A DNA stretch of 64,000 bases from Brachybacterium aquaticum (GTDB taxonomy: Bacteria; Actinomycetota; Actinomycetes; Actinomycetales; Dermabacteraceae). The stretch lies in assembly GCF_014204755.1 (NCBI RefSeq), contig NZ_JACHLZ010000001.1, positions 2,728,001 through 2,792,000 on the forward strand. The letters are read 5' to 3'. A program made the position numbers and the translations under genes. Shown in pieces: positions 1 to 7,732 of this stretch; the first letter of the stretch is position 1; the number at the start of each line of letters is the position of its first letter. The notes beneath the pieces are model-generated. The model saw nothing but the letters and a program-made list of their open reading frames with translations, ran no database searches and was not told the DNA's origin.

Positions 1-2013
1 GCCCGTCGCGGTCGCGCCGGCATCGCGTTCATCCGTCACCGCGCCCGCAGCATCCGTCACCGCGCCCACGGGACCCGCAACCGCGCCCGCGCGCCCGAAC
101 CGATGCCCCTCGGCGAGCGCCAGCCCCGTCGGCCGACGCTCCAGATCCAGCAGCAGCACCTCGTTGCGACCCTCCCGCACGAGCGGCGCGGGGACGTAGA
201 GCGTCTGCTGGGGGCCGATGTTCCAGTACCGGCCCACGCAGAATCCGTTGACGTAGGCGACGCCGTGGCCGGCGCCGGAGACGTCGAGGTAGGTGTCCGC
301 CGGAGCATCCGCGGTGAACGCGGCGCCGACGAGGACCGGCAGCGCGTCGTCGAGGACGCCCCCGTCGGCCGCGCCCCCGTCGGCCACGCTGTCACCAGCC
401 GCCCCGAGCGGCGCGCCGCCGGCGAGGAGCCCGGCGAGCTCCTCCCCCATCTCCTCGAGCGGCCAGGGGTCGGCCTGCCAGTCGTTGTGGAAGCGGATCG
501 TGTGCCAGACACCGCCGAGGATGCCCTTGCGCTCGCCGAGGCGGGGGCCGAAGTTCGTGCGGCCCAGGTTCTCCACGAGGATCTCGACGCGCACGGTGCG
601 GTGACCGCCGTCCGGCAGGAGCACGTCCGCGAGCGGGGAGAGGTCGAGGACGGCGGGGTCGGTGGCGTCGGTGCGCTCGGCGTGCGGGACGCCGGCCTGG
701 GCGGGGTCGAGACCGGTCGCGCCCGCGTAGTGCCCGTCGACGTAGACCCAGGCGCGATCGTGCAGGTCGTAGAGCTTCAGCGGGGCGATCGCGGGGCCGT
801 CCTCGCGGCTGCTGCGGGCGATCTCGAGCTCGCGGGAGAGCCGCAGCAGTCCGCGCTCGAGCCCGAGGTCCTCGAAGGCGGGCGGGACGGGGTGGACGGG
901 CGCGTCGCGGGTGAAGCGGGGCGTGTCGCGCAGGGAGACGACCTTCTCGATCTCGACGGGCCCGGCGGGGAGGGTTCCGGGCTCCGCCTCGAGGCCGAGC
1001 TGTGCGAGGTGCTCCTCGAGCGGGGGCAGGTCGCGGTGTGCGGCGATGACCTCGCGGAACGCGCGGAACTTCCCGGTGAGCGCGCCGTTCTCGGCGATCG
1101 GGGCGTCGTAGTCGTAGCTGGTGGTGGTGGGCTGGAGCGAGCCGTTGTGGTTGGCGCCGGCGGTGAGGCCGAAGTTGGTGCCGCCGTGGGCCATGTAGAG
1201 GTTCACGCTCATGCCGCGCTCGAGCATGGTGGCGAGCTCGCCGGCGGCGTCGTCGGCCGGTCGGGCATGGTGCTCCTCGCCCCAGTGATCGAACCAGCCG
1301 TTCCAGAACTCCATGCACATCTGCGGCTGGCCCGGCAGCTCGCGCGCGGCCATCTCGAGCACCTCGGCGGTGCGGGAGCCGAAGTTGACGGTCGCGAGCG
1401 CCCCGTCGACGGTGCCACCGGTGAGCCACATGCGGGCGGGCCCGTCGGACGTGACCAGCAGCTCGTCGATGCCACGGGCGCGCAGACCGTCGCGCAGGTG
1501 GGCGAGATACTCAGCATCGTCGCCGTAGCTGCCGTACTCGTTCTCGACCTGGACCATCACCACGTTCCCGCCGCGGGAGGCCTGACGTTCGGCGATCACG
1601 GGGATCAGCTGATCGAACCAGGCGTCGACGGCGGCGAGGTAGGCGGGGTCGCGGTGGCGCAGGCGCAGGTTCCGGTCGGCCAGCAGCCAGCCGGGGAAGC
1701 CGCCGTTCTCCCACTCGGCGCAGATGTACGGGCCGGGGCGCACGATCGCATCGAGCCCCTCCTCGGCGGCGAGGTCGAGGAAGCGGCCGAGGTCGGCGAT
1801 GCCCTCGAAGGTCGTCTCGCCCGGCGCGGGCTGGTGCACGTTCCAGGCGACGTAGGTCTCCACGGTGTCGCAGCCGAGCGCGACCAGGCGCCGCAGCCGG
1901 TCCCGCCATTGCGCGGGGTGGATGCGGAAGTAGTGCATCGCGCCGGAGACGATCAGGTGCCGCGCGCCGCAGCGGAGGAAGCCGTCGGGGGTGGGCTGGA
2001 GGAGAGCGGGCAT
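1..2013 (-). CDS. Beta-galactosidase, glycoside hydrolase family 35 (3' end outside window)
   Basis: Hydrolyses terminal beta-galactosides, probably in the cytoplasm because no signal peptide is seen. The frame is open from an ATG at 2013, preceded by a GAGAGGA ribosome site, to the window edge: 671 codons without a stop. The start reads MPALLQPTPDGFLRCG and continues with the GH35 barrel: a PGPYICAEWENGG block near residues 93-105, the acid/base Glu in VENEYGSYG (about residue 159) and the nucleophile Glu in CMEFWNGWFDHWG (about residue 230). Near the end, GVAYVNGFCVGRYWNIGPQQ is the typical C-terminal jelly-roll block. After it the frame runs on through an Ala/Gly/Thr-rich stretch, so the C-terminus is extended or lies just outside. 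The sugar ABC operon upstream on the same strand may supply its substrate. Family is confident; exact galactoside is unknown. Confidence 0.93.
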   Translation of the reverse strand, partial: MPALLQPTPDGFLRCGARHLIVSGAMHYFRIHPAQWRDRLRRLVALGCDTVETYVAWNVHQPAPGETTFEGIADLGRFLDLAAEEGLDAIVRPGPYICAEWENGGFPGWLLADRNLRLRHRDPAYLAAVDAWFDQLIPVIAERQASRGGNVVMVQVENEYGSYGDDAEYLAHLRDGLRARGIDELLVTSDGPARMWLTGGTVDGALATVNFGSRTAEVLEMAARELPGQPQMCMEFWNGWFDHWGEEHHARPADDAAGELATMLERGMSVNLYMAHGGTNFGLTAGANHNGSLQPTTTSYDYDAPIAENGALTGKFRAFREVIAAHRDLPPLEEHLAQLGLEAEPGTLPAGPVEIEKVVSLRDTPRFTRDAPVHPVPPAFEDLGLERGLLRLSRELEIARSSREDGPAIAPLKLYDLHDRAWVYVDGHYAGATGLDPAQAGVPHAERTDATDPAVLDLSPLADVLLPDGGHRTVRVEILVENLGRTNFGPRLGERKGILGGVWHTIRFHNDWQADPWPLEEMGEELAGLLAGGAPLGAAGDSVADGGAADGGVLDDALPVLVGAAFTADAPADTYLDVSGAGHGVAYVNGFCVGRYWNIGPQQTLYVPAPLVREGRNEVLLLDLERRPTGLALAEGHRFGRAGAVAGPVGAVTDAAGAVTDERDAGATATG

Positions 2014-2161
2014 CGGCGGTGATCCTCTCGGGGTGAATCGGTTTGCACCAGTGTGCCAGGGCGAGGGTGGGGTGCGGGCCGGGGTGCTGGCCTCGTCGGC
2101 CGACGGGCCTGCCGGCGACCCGGCCGACGAGCCCGCCGGCGACCCGTCGGCCGACCCGCCC

Positions 2162-3613
2162 TCACCGGGTCTGCGTCGGGTCCCCCACCCAGCCGGCCAC
2201 CAGCGGCGCGCCCGTCGCGCGCTCGTAGGCGACCAGCAGGAACGGCCGGTCGAAGGTGATCTCGTGCTCGATCACCGGCATCGAGGTCTCGCGCGCGATG
2301 ACGGCGGTCGCGGCCGCGGCCTCCATGCCCTGCTCGTCCAGGCTGAGCACGGCCTTCTGGACGACCTCGTCGATCGCGAGCTCAGGCGCGCCGGTCACAC
2401 CGGAGAAGTCGGCGCCGTCGCTGAAGGCGGAGCCCATGCCGAGGCCGACCAGCAGGTCCTTCAGCGAGTCATCCCAGCCGATGTCGAGGGCGGGCACGGC
2501 GAACTGGACCTGCTCGGAGGGGTCCTCGAGGCCGGTGAGCAGGGCGGCGAGGCCGGCGGCGGGGTCGTCGGCCGACGCGGACCACTCGTCCAGCACGCTG
2601 CTGAGATCCCGTTCGGGCCGTACGAGCGCGAGGGACAGCTGGTCGCCGTGGGTCGCGAGGCGCGTGGCCGTGCACAGGGAGTCCTCGTACCAGCCGACGG
2701 TCATGCCGTGCAGCATCTCGCAGCTGATCGGTCCGCCGCCTGCGGGGGTGAAGGTGCCGCCCTGGCGTGTCAGCTCCTCCGGCCATGCCGCCTTCAGGTG
2801 CAGGGCGTTCACCAGCACGAGGCGGGTGTTGGGGCGCAGCACCCCCTCGGCGAGCAGCTCCTGGATGAGGTCCTCGGTGCTGTCGGCGACCCAGCCGTTG
2901 ATCTCCTCGCGGGCCTGCTCGCGGGGACCGTCGGCGGTGAAGTCGGCCTGGAAGACGCCGCTGCCGAACCAGGTGGCGAGGTCCTCGAGGAAGGACTCCT
3001 GGATCTCGAGCCCCTCCTGCGCCCAGGTGCCGTTCACGAGCGAGGCGCGGGGGGGCTCGGGCAGCTCGCCGCCACCGACCTCCTCGGCCGCCTCCCTCTC
3101 GGCATCGCCGACGGTCGCGAGGGTCTGGGAGAGGGTGTTCGCGGCCTCCGCGAGCTCGTCCATCGACCCGCCCAGCACCTCCTCCATCTCTGTGCGGGTC
3201 TGCCCGGCGGCGCCCATGCCGAGCATGGTCAGCGCCACCTGCGCGGACAGCGGCGAGCAGACGGCGTTGACCGGCGCGCGGTCCAGCGCCCCGAGCATCC
3301 GCGCGGCGAAGGGGATGGTGAGCTCCCCGGCGGTCGCGGGATCGCCGGGCTCGGCGCGGGGCAGCTCGGCGCGCAGCTCCGGCTCCGCCCCGCCCGTGCC
3401 GGTGAGGCCGCAGGCGGAGAGGGTGGCGGCGGTCAGGGGGACGAGCGCGGAGGCGGTGAGGAGGGTGCGGCGGGGCACGGAGGCGGGGCTCCGGGGCGTG
3501 AGGCGCGCGGGGGCGGGACGCGCAGGGGCGGGGTGCGCGAGCACGGGGCGCGCACGCGCGGGGCTCGCGGCAGCGTCGCGGAGCTCGCGGGACCGGGCGT
3601 CGTCGGTGGTCAT
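2162..3613 (-). CDS. Serpin-family serine protease inhibitor, predicted lipoprotein
   Basis: Predicted to trap serine or cysteine proteases at the cell surface. From the ATG at 3613 the protein is 483 aa. A long Arg/Ala/Pro-rich N-terminus precedes RRTLLTASALVPL and the lipobox-like LSAC at about residue 68, so a lipid-anchored exported protein is likely. The serpin body starts with an AVCSPLSAQVALTMLGMGAAGQTRTEM-like block (shortened here to key residues SPLS, MLGMGAAGQTR). The hinge before the reactive loop reads DEQGMEAAAATAV, the small-residue pattern of inhibitory serpins, and the family signature FDRPFLLVAYE follows. The scissile bond probably lies around ARETSMP, so target specificity is uncertain. 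A GTG at 3649 is an alternative start, but neither start has a strong ribosome site. Same strand as the GH35 gene but separated by about 150 bp. Confidence 0.88.
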   Translation of the reverse strand: MTTDDARSRELRDAAASPARARPVLAHPAPARPAPARLTPRSPASVPRRTLLTASALVPLTAATLSACGLTGTGGAEPELRAELPRAEPGDPATAGELTIPFAARMLGALDRAPVNAVCSPLSAQVALTMLGMGAAGQTRTEMEEVLGGSMDELAEAANTLSQTLATVGDAEREAAEEVGGGELPEPPRASLVNGTWAQEGLEIQESFLEDLATWFGSGVFQADFTADGPREQAREEINGWVADSTEDLIQELLAEGVLRPNTRLVLVNALHLKAAWPEELTRQGGTFTPAGGGPISCEMLHGMTVGWYEDSLCTATRLATHGDQLSLALVRPERDLSSVLDEWSASADDPAAGLAALLTGLEDPSEQVQFAVPALDIGWDDSLKDLLVGLGMGSAFSDGADFSGVTGAPELAIDEVVQKAVLSLDEQGMEAAAATAVIARETSMPVIEHEITFDRPFLLVAYERATGAPLVAGWVGDPTQTR

Positions 3614-3751
3614 GGGGTCATCGAAGCCCCCGTCGGCCGACGGGCACAAGAGGCGCCGGGTTGCGGTTCCGCACCGTTCCGGCGCACGAGGCGCGGGCAG
3701 CCTGGGCCCGCAGCCCAGCCGTCCGCCGCAGCATCGAGCGGCCGAACCTGT

Positions 3752-3797
3752 GCGCGCTCACGGTCGATGCCGAGCTCCACATCGACCGTGAGCGCGC
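3752..3797. repeat. Perfect 18-bp inverted repeat (hairpin)
   Basis: Arms at 3752-3769 and 3780-3797 (GCGCGCTCACGGTCGATG and its exact complement) enclose a 10-nt loop. It lies in the 436-bp gene-free stretch 3614-4049 between the serpin start and the 3' end of the sugar permease operon. It could terminate that operon, but there is no U-tract, and it is one of several strong hairpins packed in this spacer. Confidence 0.8.
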
Positions 3798-3814
3798 GCA
3801 ACTCCCCCACCTCG

Positions 3815-3962
3815 CGACGAACGGGGAGAAGTTGTCCGGACGACCGCGCCATTCCAGCGCCTTCCCCCGCAGAGCACTCCCCGAGGGACCCAGGGGCGCG
3901 CACCCCACGACGAACGGGGAGGAGTTGTCGGAACGACCGAGCCGTTCCAGCAACTCCTCCCC
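3815..3962. repeat. Imperfect 45-bp direct repeat, second copy forming a hairpin
   Basis: Copies at about 3815-3859 and 3908-3952 share CGACGAACGGGGAG, AGTTGTC, ACGACCG and TTCCAGC blocks at a 93-bp offset. The second copy is also an inverted repeat: 3916-3934 pairs with 3944-3962 (19 nt, two mismatches, 9-nt loop). No open frame here resembles a protein, so the spacer 3614-4049 holds repeated hairpins and probably regulatory or mobile-repeat DNA rather than a gene. Confidence 0.7.
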
Positions 3963-4049
3963 GCTGTCTGCTGTCGAGGGAGGCCCCTCCTGCGATCAGC
4001 CCTGCCTAAGCGGCTGATCTCCTACCGCTCGTGCCTCGCAGCACGTCGA

Positions 4050-4982
4050 TCAGCCCTTGACCGAGCCCTCCGTCAGACCACCGCGCCAGAAGCGCTGCAG
4101 GACCAGGATGAGGATCGCCAGCGGGATCACCGACAGCAGGGCGCCGCCGGTGGTGAGCTGGTAGAACTCGGGCAGTCGGTCGGTCTGGGCACGCCAGTTG
4201 TCCAGGCCCAGGGTGATCGGGTACAGCCTCTCGTCGGCCAGCATGACCAGCGGCAGCATGTAGTTGTTCCAGATGGCGACGAACTGGAACAGCAGGATCG
4301 TCACCAGCGCCGGGACCAGCTGCGGCAGGGCCAGGCGATGGAACAGGCCCAGCTCGCCCACGCCGTCCAGGCGCCCGGCCTCCAGCATCTCGTCGGGGAT
4401 CGCGGCCCCCGCGTAGATCGAGGCGAGGAACAGGCCGAAGGGGCTGACCAGGGACGGGATCAGCACCGACCAGTAGGTGTTGGTGATGCCGATGGAGCTG
4501 AACACGAAGAACAGCGGCAGGGCCACGGCGGTACCGGGCACGAGCACGCCGCCGAGCACGAGCCCGTAGACGAGGCCGCGGCCGCGGAACTTGTACTTCG
4601 CCAGCGCGTAGCCGGCGGCGGTGGCGAAGTAGGTCGCCAGCACCGAGCCGATGCCCGAGTACAGCAGCGAGTTCAGGGCCCAGCGGGGGAATATCCCGCC
4701 GTTGGCCGTGAAGACCGCCTGGATGTTCTCGACCAGGTTGAAGCTGTTGCCGAACCAGAAGCCGCTGGTGCCGAACAGGTCCTCGGTGGTCTTGGTGGCG
4801 TTGATGACCACCCAGTACACGGGGACCAGGAAGTAGATCGCCGCGATCGCGAGGATGGCGGTGACGATGATGGTGCTGGCGGGGCTGCGCCCGGCCTCGC
4901 GGCTGCCGGAGCGTCCGTCGGTGACGGGGTCCTTGCGGCGGCGCGCCTTCACAGGGGTCGTGGTGGTGTCGGCGGTGCTCAT
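4050..4982 (-). CDS. Carbohydrate ABC transporter permease, MalG type (CUT1)
   Basis: Second inner-membrane permease of a sugar importer; 310 aa. After a charged cytoplasmic N-terminus, about six membrane segments follow, beginning with STIIVTAILAIAAIYFLVPVYW around residues 37-58. The cytoplasmic coupling loop carries the EAA motif as EAGRLDGVGELGLFHRLALPQ, which docks the ATPase. The protein ends GGLTEGSVKG, the usual MalG-type finish. Its ATG overlaps the stop of the upstream MalF-type gene by 4 bp (4979-4982), so translation is coupled. No ATPase gene is present in the operon; as in many actinobacteria a shared MsiK-type ATPase encoded elsewhere probably energises it. The substrate is unknown, though the nearby GH35 gene makes a galactoside plausible. 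Confidence 0.93.
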   Translation of the reverse strand: MSTADTTTTPVKARRRKDPVTDGRSGSREAGRSPASTIIVTAILAIAAIYFLVPVYWVVINATKTTEDLFGTSGFWFGNSFNLVENIQAVFTANGGIFPRWALNSLLYSGIGSVLATYFATAAGYALAKYKFRGRGLVYGLVLGGVLVPGTAVALPLFFVFSSIGITNTYWSVLIPSLVSPFGLFLASIYAGAAIPDEMLEAGRLDGVGELGLFHRLALPQLVPALVTILLFQFVAIWNNYMLPLVMLADERLYPITLGLDNWRAQTDRLPEFYQLTTGGALLSVIPLAILILVLQRFWRGGLTEGSVKG

Positions 4983-5863
4983 CGACGCTTCTCCGTCCAG
5001 TTCGAGATGCCCAGCGCGATGGCCGAGAAGAGGAAGGCGGCCACGGCGATGATCACGGCCTGGGCCGCGGCCATGCCGATGTCGTTGTACTGGAACGCGA
5101 ACGCGTAGGCGGACATGTTCGGGGTGTACTCGGAGGTGATGCCGGCGCTCATGGTCTGCAGCAGTCGCGGCTCCGCGAACAGCTGCAGGGTGCCGATGAT
5201 CGAGAAGATGATCGTGAGCATCAGGGCCGGGCGGATCAGCGGCAGCTGGATCGAGCGGGCCACGCGGAAGGCGCCGGCGCCATCGATCTTCGCGGCCTCG
5301 TAGAGCTCACCGGGGATCGACTTCAGCTGCGCGATGATGATCAGCATGTTGTAGCCGGTGTAGGTCCAGGTGACGATGTTGGCGATCGACCACAGCACCG
5401 TGCTCGGGCCGAGGAAGTCGACGTTGATCCCCACCATCTGCAGCACGTCCACGATCGGGGACAAGCCCGGGATGTACAGGAACGACCACAGGATCGTGGC
5501 GATCACGCCGGGGATGCCGTAGGGCAGGAAGTAGGTGGCCCGGAAGAAGCCCGGCCACTTCGCCGAGGCGCTCTCCAGCAGCAGCGCCAGGATCGTCGCG
5601 GCGACGATCATGACGGTCACCTGCACCACGCCGAACAGGATCATGCGCCCGATGGAGGCGACGAAGTTCGCGTTGCTCAGCGCCGCGATGTAGTTGTCGA
5701 ACCCGGCGAAGCCGCTGGTGATGCCGTCCTCACCGAGCAGGCCGTGCCGCTGGACGCGGGTGAAGCTGTAGCCGATGGCCATGATGATCGGGACGATCAT
5801 GGTGCCGATGAACAGGATCAGGAAGGGCGCCAGCAGCGCCCACGGTGCGGTCTTGTGACTCAT
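4979..5863 (-). CDS. Carbohydrate ABC transporter permease, MalF type (CUT1)
   Basis: First permease of the sugar importer, 294 aa, starting at ATG 5863 (MSHKTAPWALLAPF) behind a GGAGG site. Membrane segments include LLAPFLILFIGTMIVPIIMA near the N-terminus. The EAA loop reads YEAAKIDGAGAFRVARSIQLPLIRPA around residues 195-220, a standard CUT1 signature with the conserved Gly. The start overlaps the stop of the binding-protein gene at 5860-5863 and its own stop overlaps the MalG-type start, giving three translationally coupled genes. A longer frame extends upstream to 7237, but that part is only a shadow of the binding-protein gene. Confidence 0.93.
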   Translation of the reverse strand: MSHKTAPWALLAPFLILFIGTMIVPIIMAIGYSFTRVQRHGLLGEDGITSGFAGFDNYIAALSNANFVASIGRMILFGVVQVTVMIVAATILALLLESASAKWPGFFRATYFLPYGIPGVIATILWSFLYIPGLSPIVDVLQMVGINVDFLGPSTVLWSIANIVTWTYTGYNMLIIIAQLKSIPGELYEAAKIDGAGAFRVARSIQLPLIRPALMLTIIFSIIGTLQLFAEPRLLQTMSAGITSEYTPNMSAYAFAFQYNDIGMAAAQAVIIAVAAFLFSAIALGISNWTEKRR

Positions 5864-7197
5864 CGTGCCTCCTCCGCGTTCAGACCCATCGTCTGCATGA
5901 TCTCGACGATCTCCTTCTGCGCGTTCGCGAACATGTCCACCAGCGGGACGGCTCCGGTGACGGCCTCGGTCATGCCGTCGCCGATGATCGCCTGGGCGCG
6001 CTGCATGAGCGGGGCCCAGGTCCACTCGAGGTTCTGCCCGGCCGCCATCGGGACGATGACGTCCTCGTTGTAGTTCTGGCCGGAGAAGAACTCGCTGGGC
6101 TGCTGGCGGGCCTCGCCGATGTAGTCCGCCGCCGGGGACCAGCCGATGCCCGAGAACTCGATCATCGCGTCGATGCCGGCGGGGTCGGTGCACATCCAGG
6201 TGAGGAACTCGATCGCCTCGGCGGGGTGCTGCGAGTTGGCGAGCACCGCGGCCGACGAGCCGCCGTGGCCGCCGGACGCGTAGCCGTCGGGCCAGGTGGG
6301 CATGGGCGCGACCGCCCACTTCCCCGCACCGTTCGGGACGGTGGAGACCAGGGCGTCGCCCCAGGAGCCGCTCATCGCCGAGAGCACGTTGCCGTCGCCC
6401 GCCGCGGCGTACCACGGGGTGGAGAAGGCGCCGAAGCCGGTGTTCAGCAGCTTCTCGCCGAGGATGCGGTCCCAGTACTCGGCCACGCGCATCGACGCCT
6501 CGCCGACCATGTCCACGATCCAGCCGTCGCCCTCGGGGCGGAACCACACCGCACCGGACTGCATCGCCCAGGCGATCGGGTACGAGCCGTCCGAGGGGTC
6601 CAGGCTCATGAGCGCCTTGCCGGCGTCCTTGACAGCGCCGGCGGTCTCGTAGAACTCGTCCCAGGTCTTGGGGTAGGTCAGGCCCAGCTCGCCCTCGAGC
6701 ACCTCGCGGTTGTAGAACCCGGCGACGGGGCCGGTGTCCTGCGGGACGCCCCAGATGGTGTCGCCGACCTTCGCCTGGCTGATCGCGCCGGGGTCGAAGG
6801 CGGGCTCCTCCTGGTCGAAGCCGTAGCGGGTGAGGTCCACGAGCGCGCCGGCGAGCGCGAACTCGGGGATCTGGCGCAGCTCCACCTGGGCGATGTCCGG
6901 ACCACCGCCCGCGGCGACGGCGGAGAGGATCTTCGCGTAGCCGCCGGAGTTGCCTCCGGGGATCCAGGTGGCGTCCACGTGGATGCGGTCCTGCGACTGG
7001 TTGAAGACGTCGCAGACCTTCTGGAGATCCTTCAGCCACGCCCAGTAGGTCAGCGTGACCTTCCCGTCCGCAGCAGGGATGGTGGGCTCGGCGTTGATCT
7101 CGCCAGGGTTCGGTGGGGCGCAGGCGGCAAGGGCGCCGGCAAGTGCCGCGGCGCCACCTCCCGCCAGCGCAGAGCGTCGTGTCAGGCGGTGCGTCAT
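5860..7197 (-). CDS. Sugar ABC transporter substrate-binding lipoprotein
   Basis: Captures the sugar outside the membrane and hands it to the two permeases downstream. It is 445 aa with a twin-arginine-like basic start (MTHRLTRRSALAGG) and a lipobox LAAC with Cys26. The mature part begins with KVTLTYWAWLKDLQKVCDVF, the usual first strand of family 1 (SBP_bac_1) binding proteins. Later GAGKWAVAPMPTW and HPAEAIEFLTWMC are typical of the C-terminal lobe. The ATG follows a clear GGAGGAGA site. It is the first gene of the operon, and a palindromic LacI-type operator lies about 95 bp upstream. Family is secure; ligand is not determinable here. Confidence 0.93.
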   Translation of the reverse strand: MTHRLTRRSALAGGGAAALAGALAACAPPNPGEINAEPTIPAADGKVTLTYWAWLKDLQKVCDVFNQSQDRIHVDATWIPGGNSGGYAKILSAVAAGGGPDIAQVELRQIPEFALAGALVDLTRYGFDQEEPAFDPGAISQAKVGDTIWGVPQDTGPVAGFYNREVLEGELGLTYPKTWDEFYETAGAVKDAGKALMSLDPSDGSYPIAWAMQSGAVWFRPEGDGWIVDMVGEASMRVAEYWDRILGEKLLNTGFGAFSTPWYAAAGDGNVLSAMSGSWGDALVSTVPNGAGKWAVAPMPTWPDGYASGGHGGSSAAVLANSQHPAEAIEFLTWMCTDPAGIDAMIEFSGIGWSPAADYIGEARQQPSEFFSGQNYNEDVIVPMAAGQNLEWTWAPLMQRAQAIIGDGMTEAVTGAVPLVDMFANAQKEIVEIMQTMGLNAEEAR

Positions 7198-7290
7198 CGT
7201 TCTCCTCCACAGTCCTCGGCAATGAGGTTGCGGTCACACTACTCGCGAATCCGTGGATCTACACCATTTCGCCGGTCAAGGTTCGGTAAC

Positions 7291-7310
7291 GAACGGGAAC
7301 GTTCACGTTC
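7291..7310. promoter_or_regulatory. LacI-family operator-like palindrome
   Basis: GAACGGGAACGTTCACGTTC is a 20-bp inverted repeat with one mismatched pair around the centre AACGTT, the shape expected of LacI/GalR-family operators. It sits upstream of the sugar binding-protein gene, so sugar-inducible repression of that operon is likely. No LacI-family gene is in the window, so its repressor must be elsewhere. Confidence 0.7.
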
Positions 7311-7320
7311 GCAGGTCATG

Positions 7321-7732
7321 GGGGAATTGGCATTCCGGGGCGGGACAGGGTCATCGCTCAGCCCTCGAGTGACCCCTCGGTACGGCCGACGGGGCCGGCG
7401 CCGGTCCCGCCGCGTCACCCTGGGAGGACGCCGTGACCTGCGCCTCGCTGCGCACGGGGTCGACGGGAGGGGTGCGACCCAGGGCCGATGCTCCCCGGCA
7501 GGATTCATGCCGGGGGGCAGTGCGCGATGCGTGGAGGACGTGCGGGTGACGCAGGGTCGGCGCACCGGACCGCCCGCAGTCGACCCGCAGGAAATCCGCC
7601 GCAGACCACACCGGACGTGACCCACGTACCATCGAGGCGCACCCGCCCGCGCCCGTCCGCCCTCTCGACCACCCGCGAACGTCCCTGTGCGAATACCCGC
7701 CTGCGCCAGTGACTCGCGATCGAAGGAGACTC
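7321..7732. other. Gene-free stretch upstream of the S10 peptidase
   Basis: About 410 bp with no credible gene. It contains a perfect 8-bp-arm hairpin at 7493-7515 (CCCCGGCA, loop GGATTCA) and GC-rich sequence of ordinary composition. The final part should hold the promoter of the downstream peptidase gene. I see nothing else in it. Confidence 0.5.

Noticed and set aside
103..2022. A 639-codon plus-strand frame opposite the GH35 gene
   Set aside because: The minus frame carries all catalytic motifs of GH35; this one is Val/Gly/Glu-rich shadow.
7493..7515. Terminator hairpin upstream of the S10 gene
   Set aside because: The short 8-bp stem has no gene ending before it on the plus strand; it is noted only as part of the gene-free stretch.
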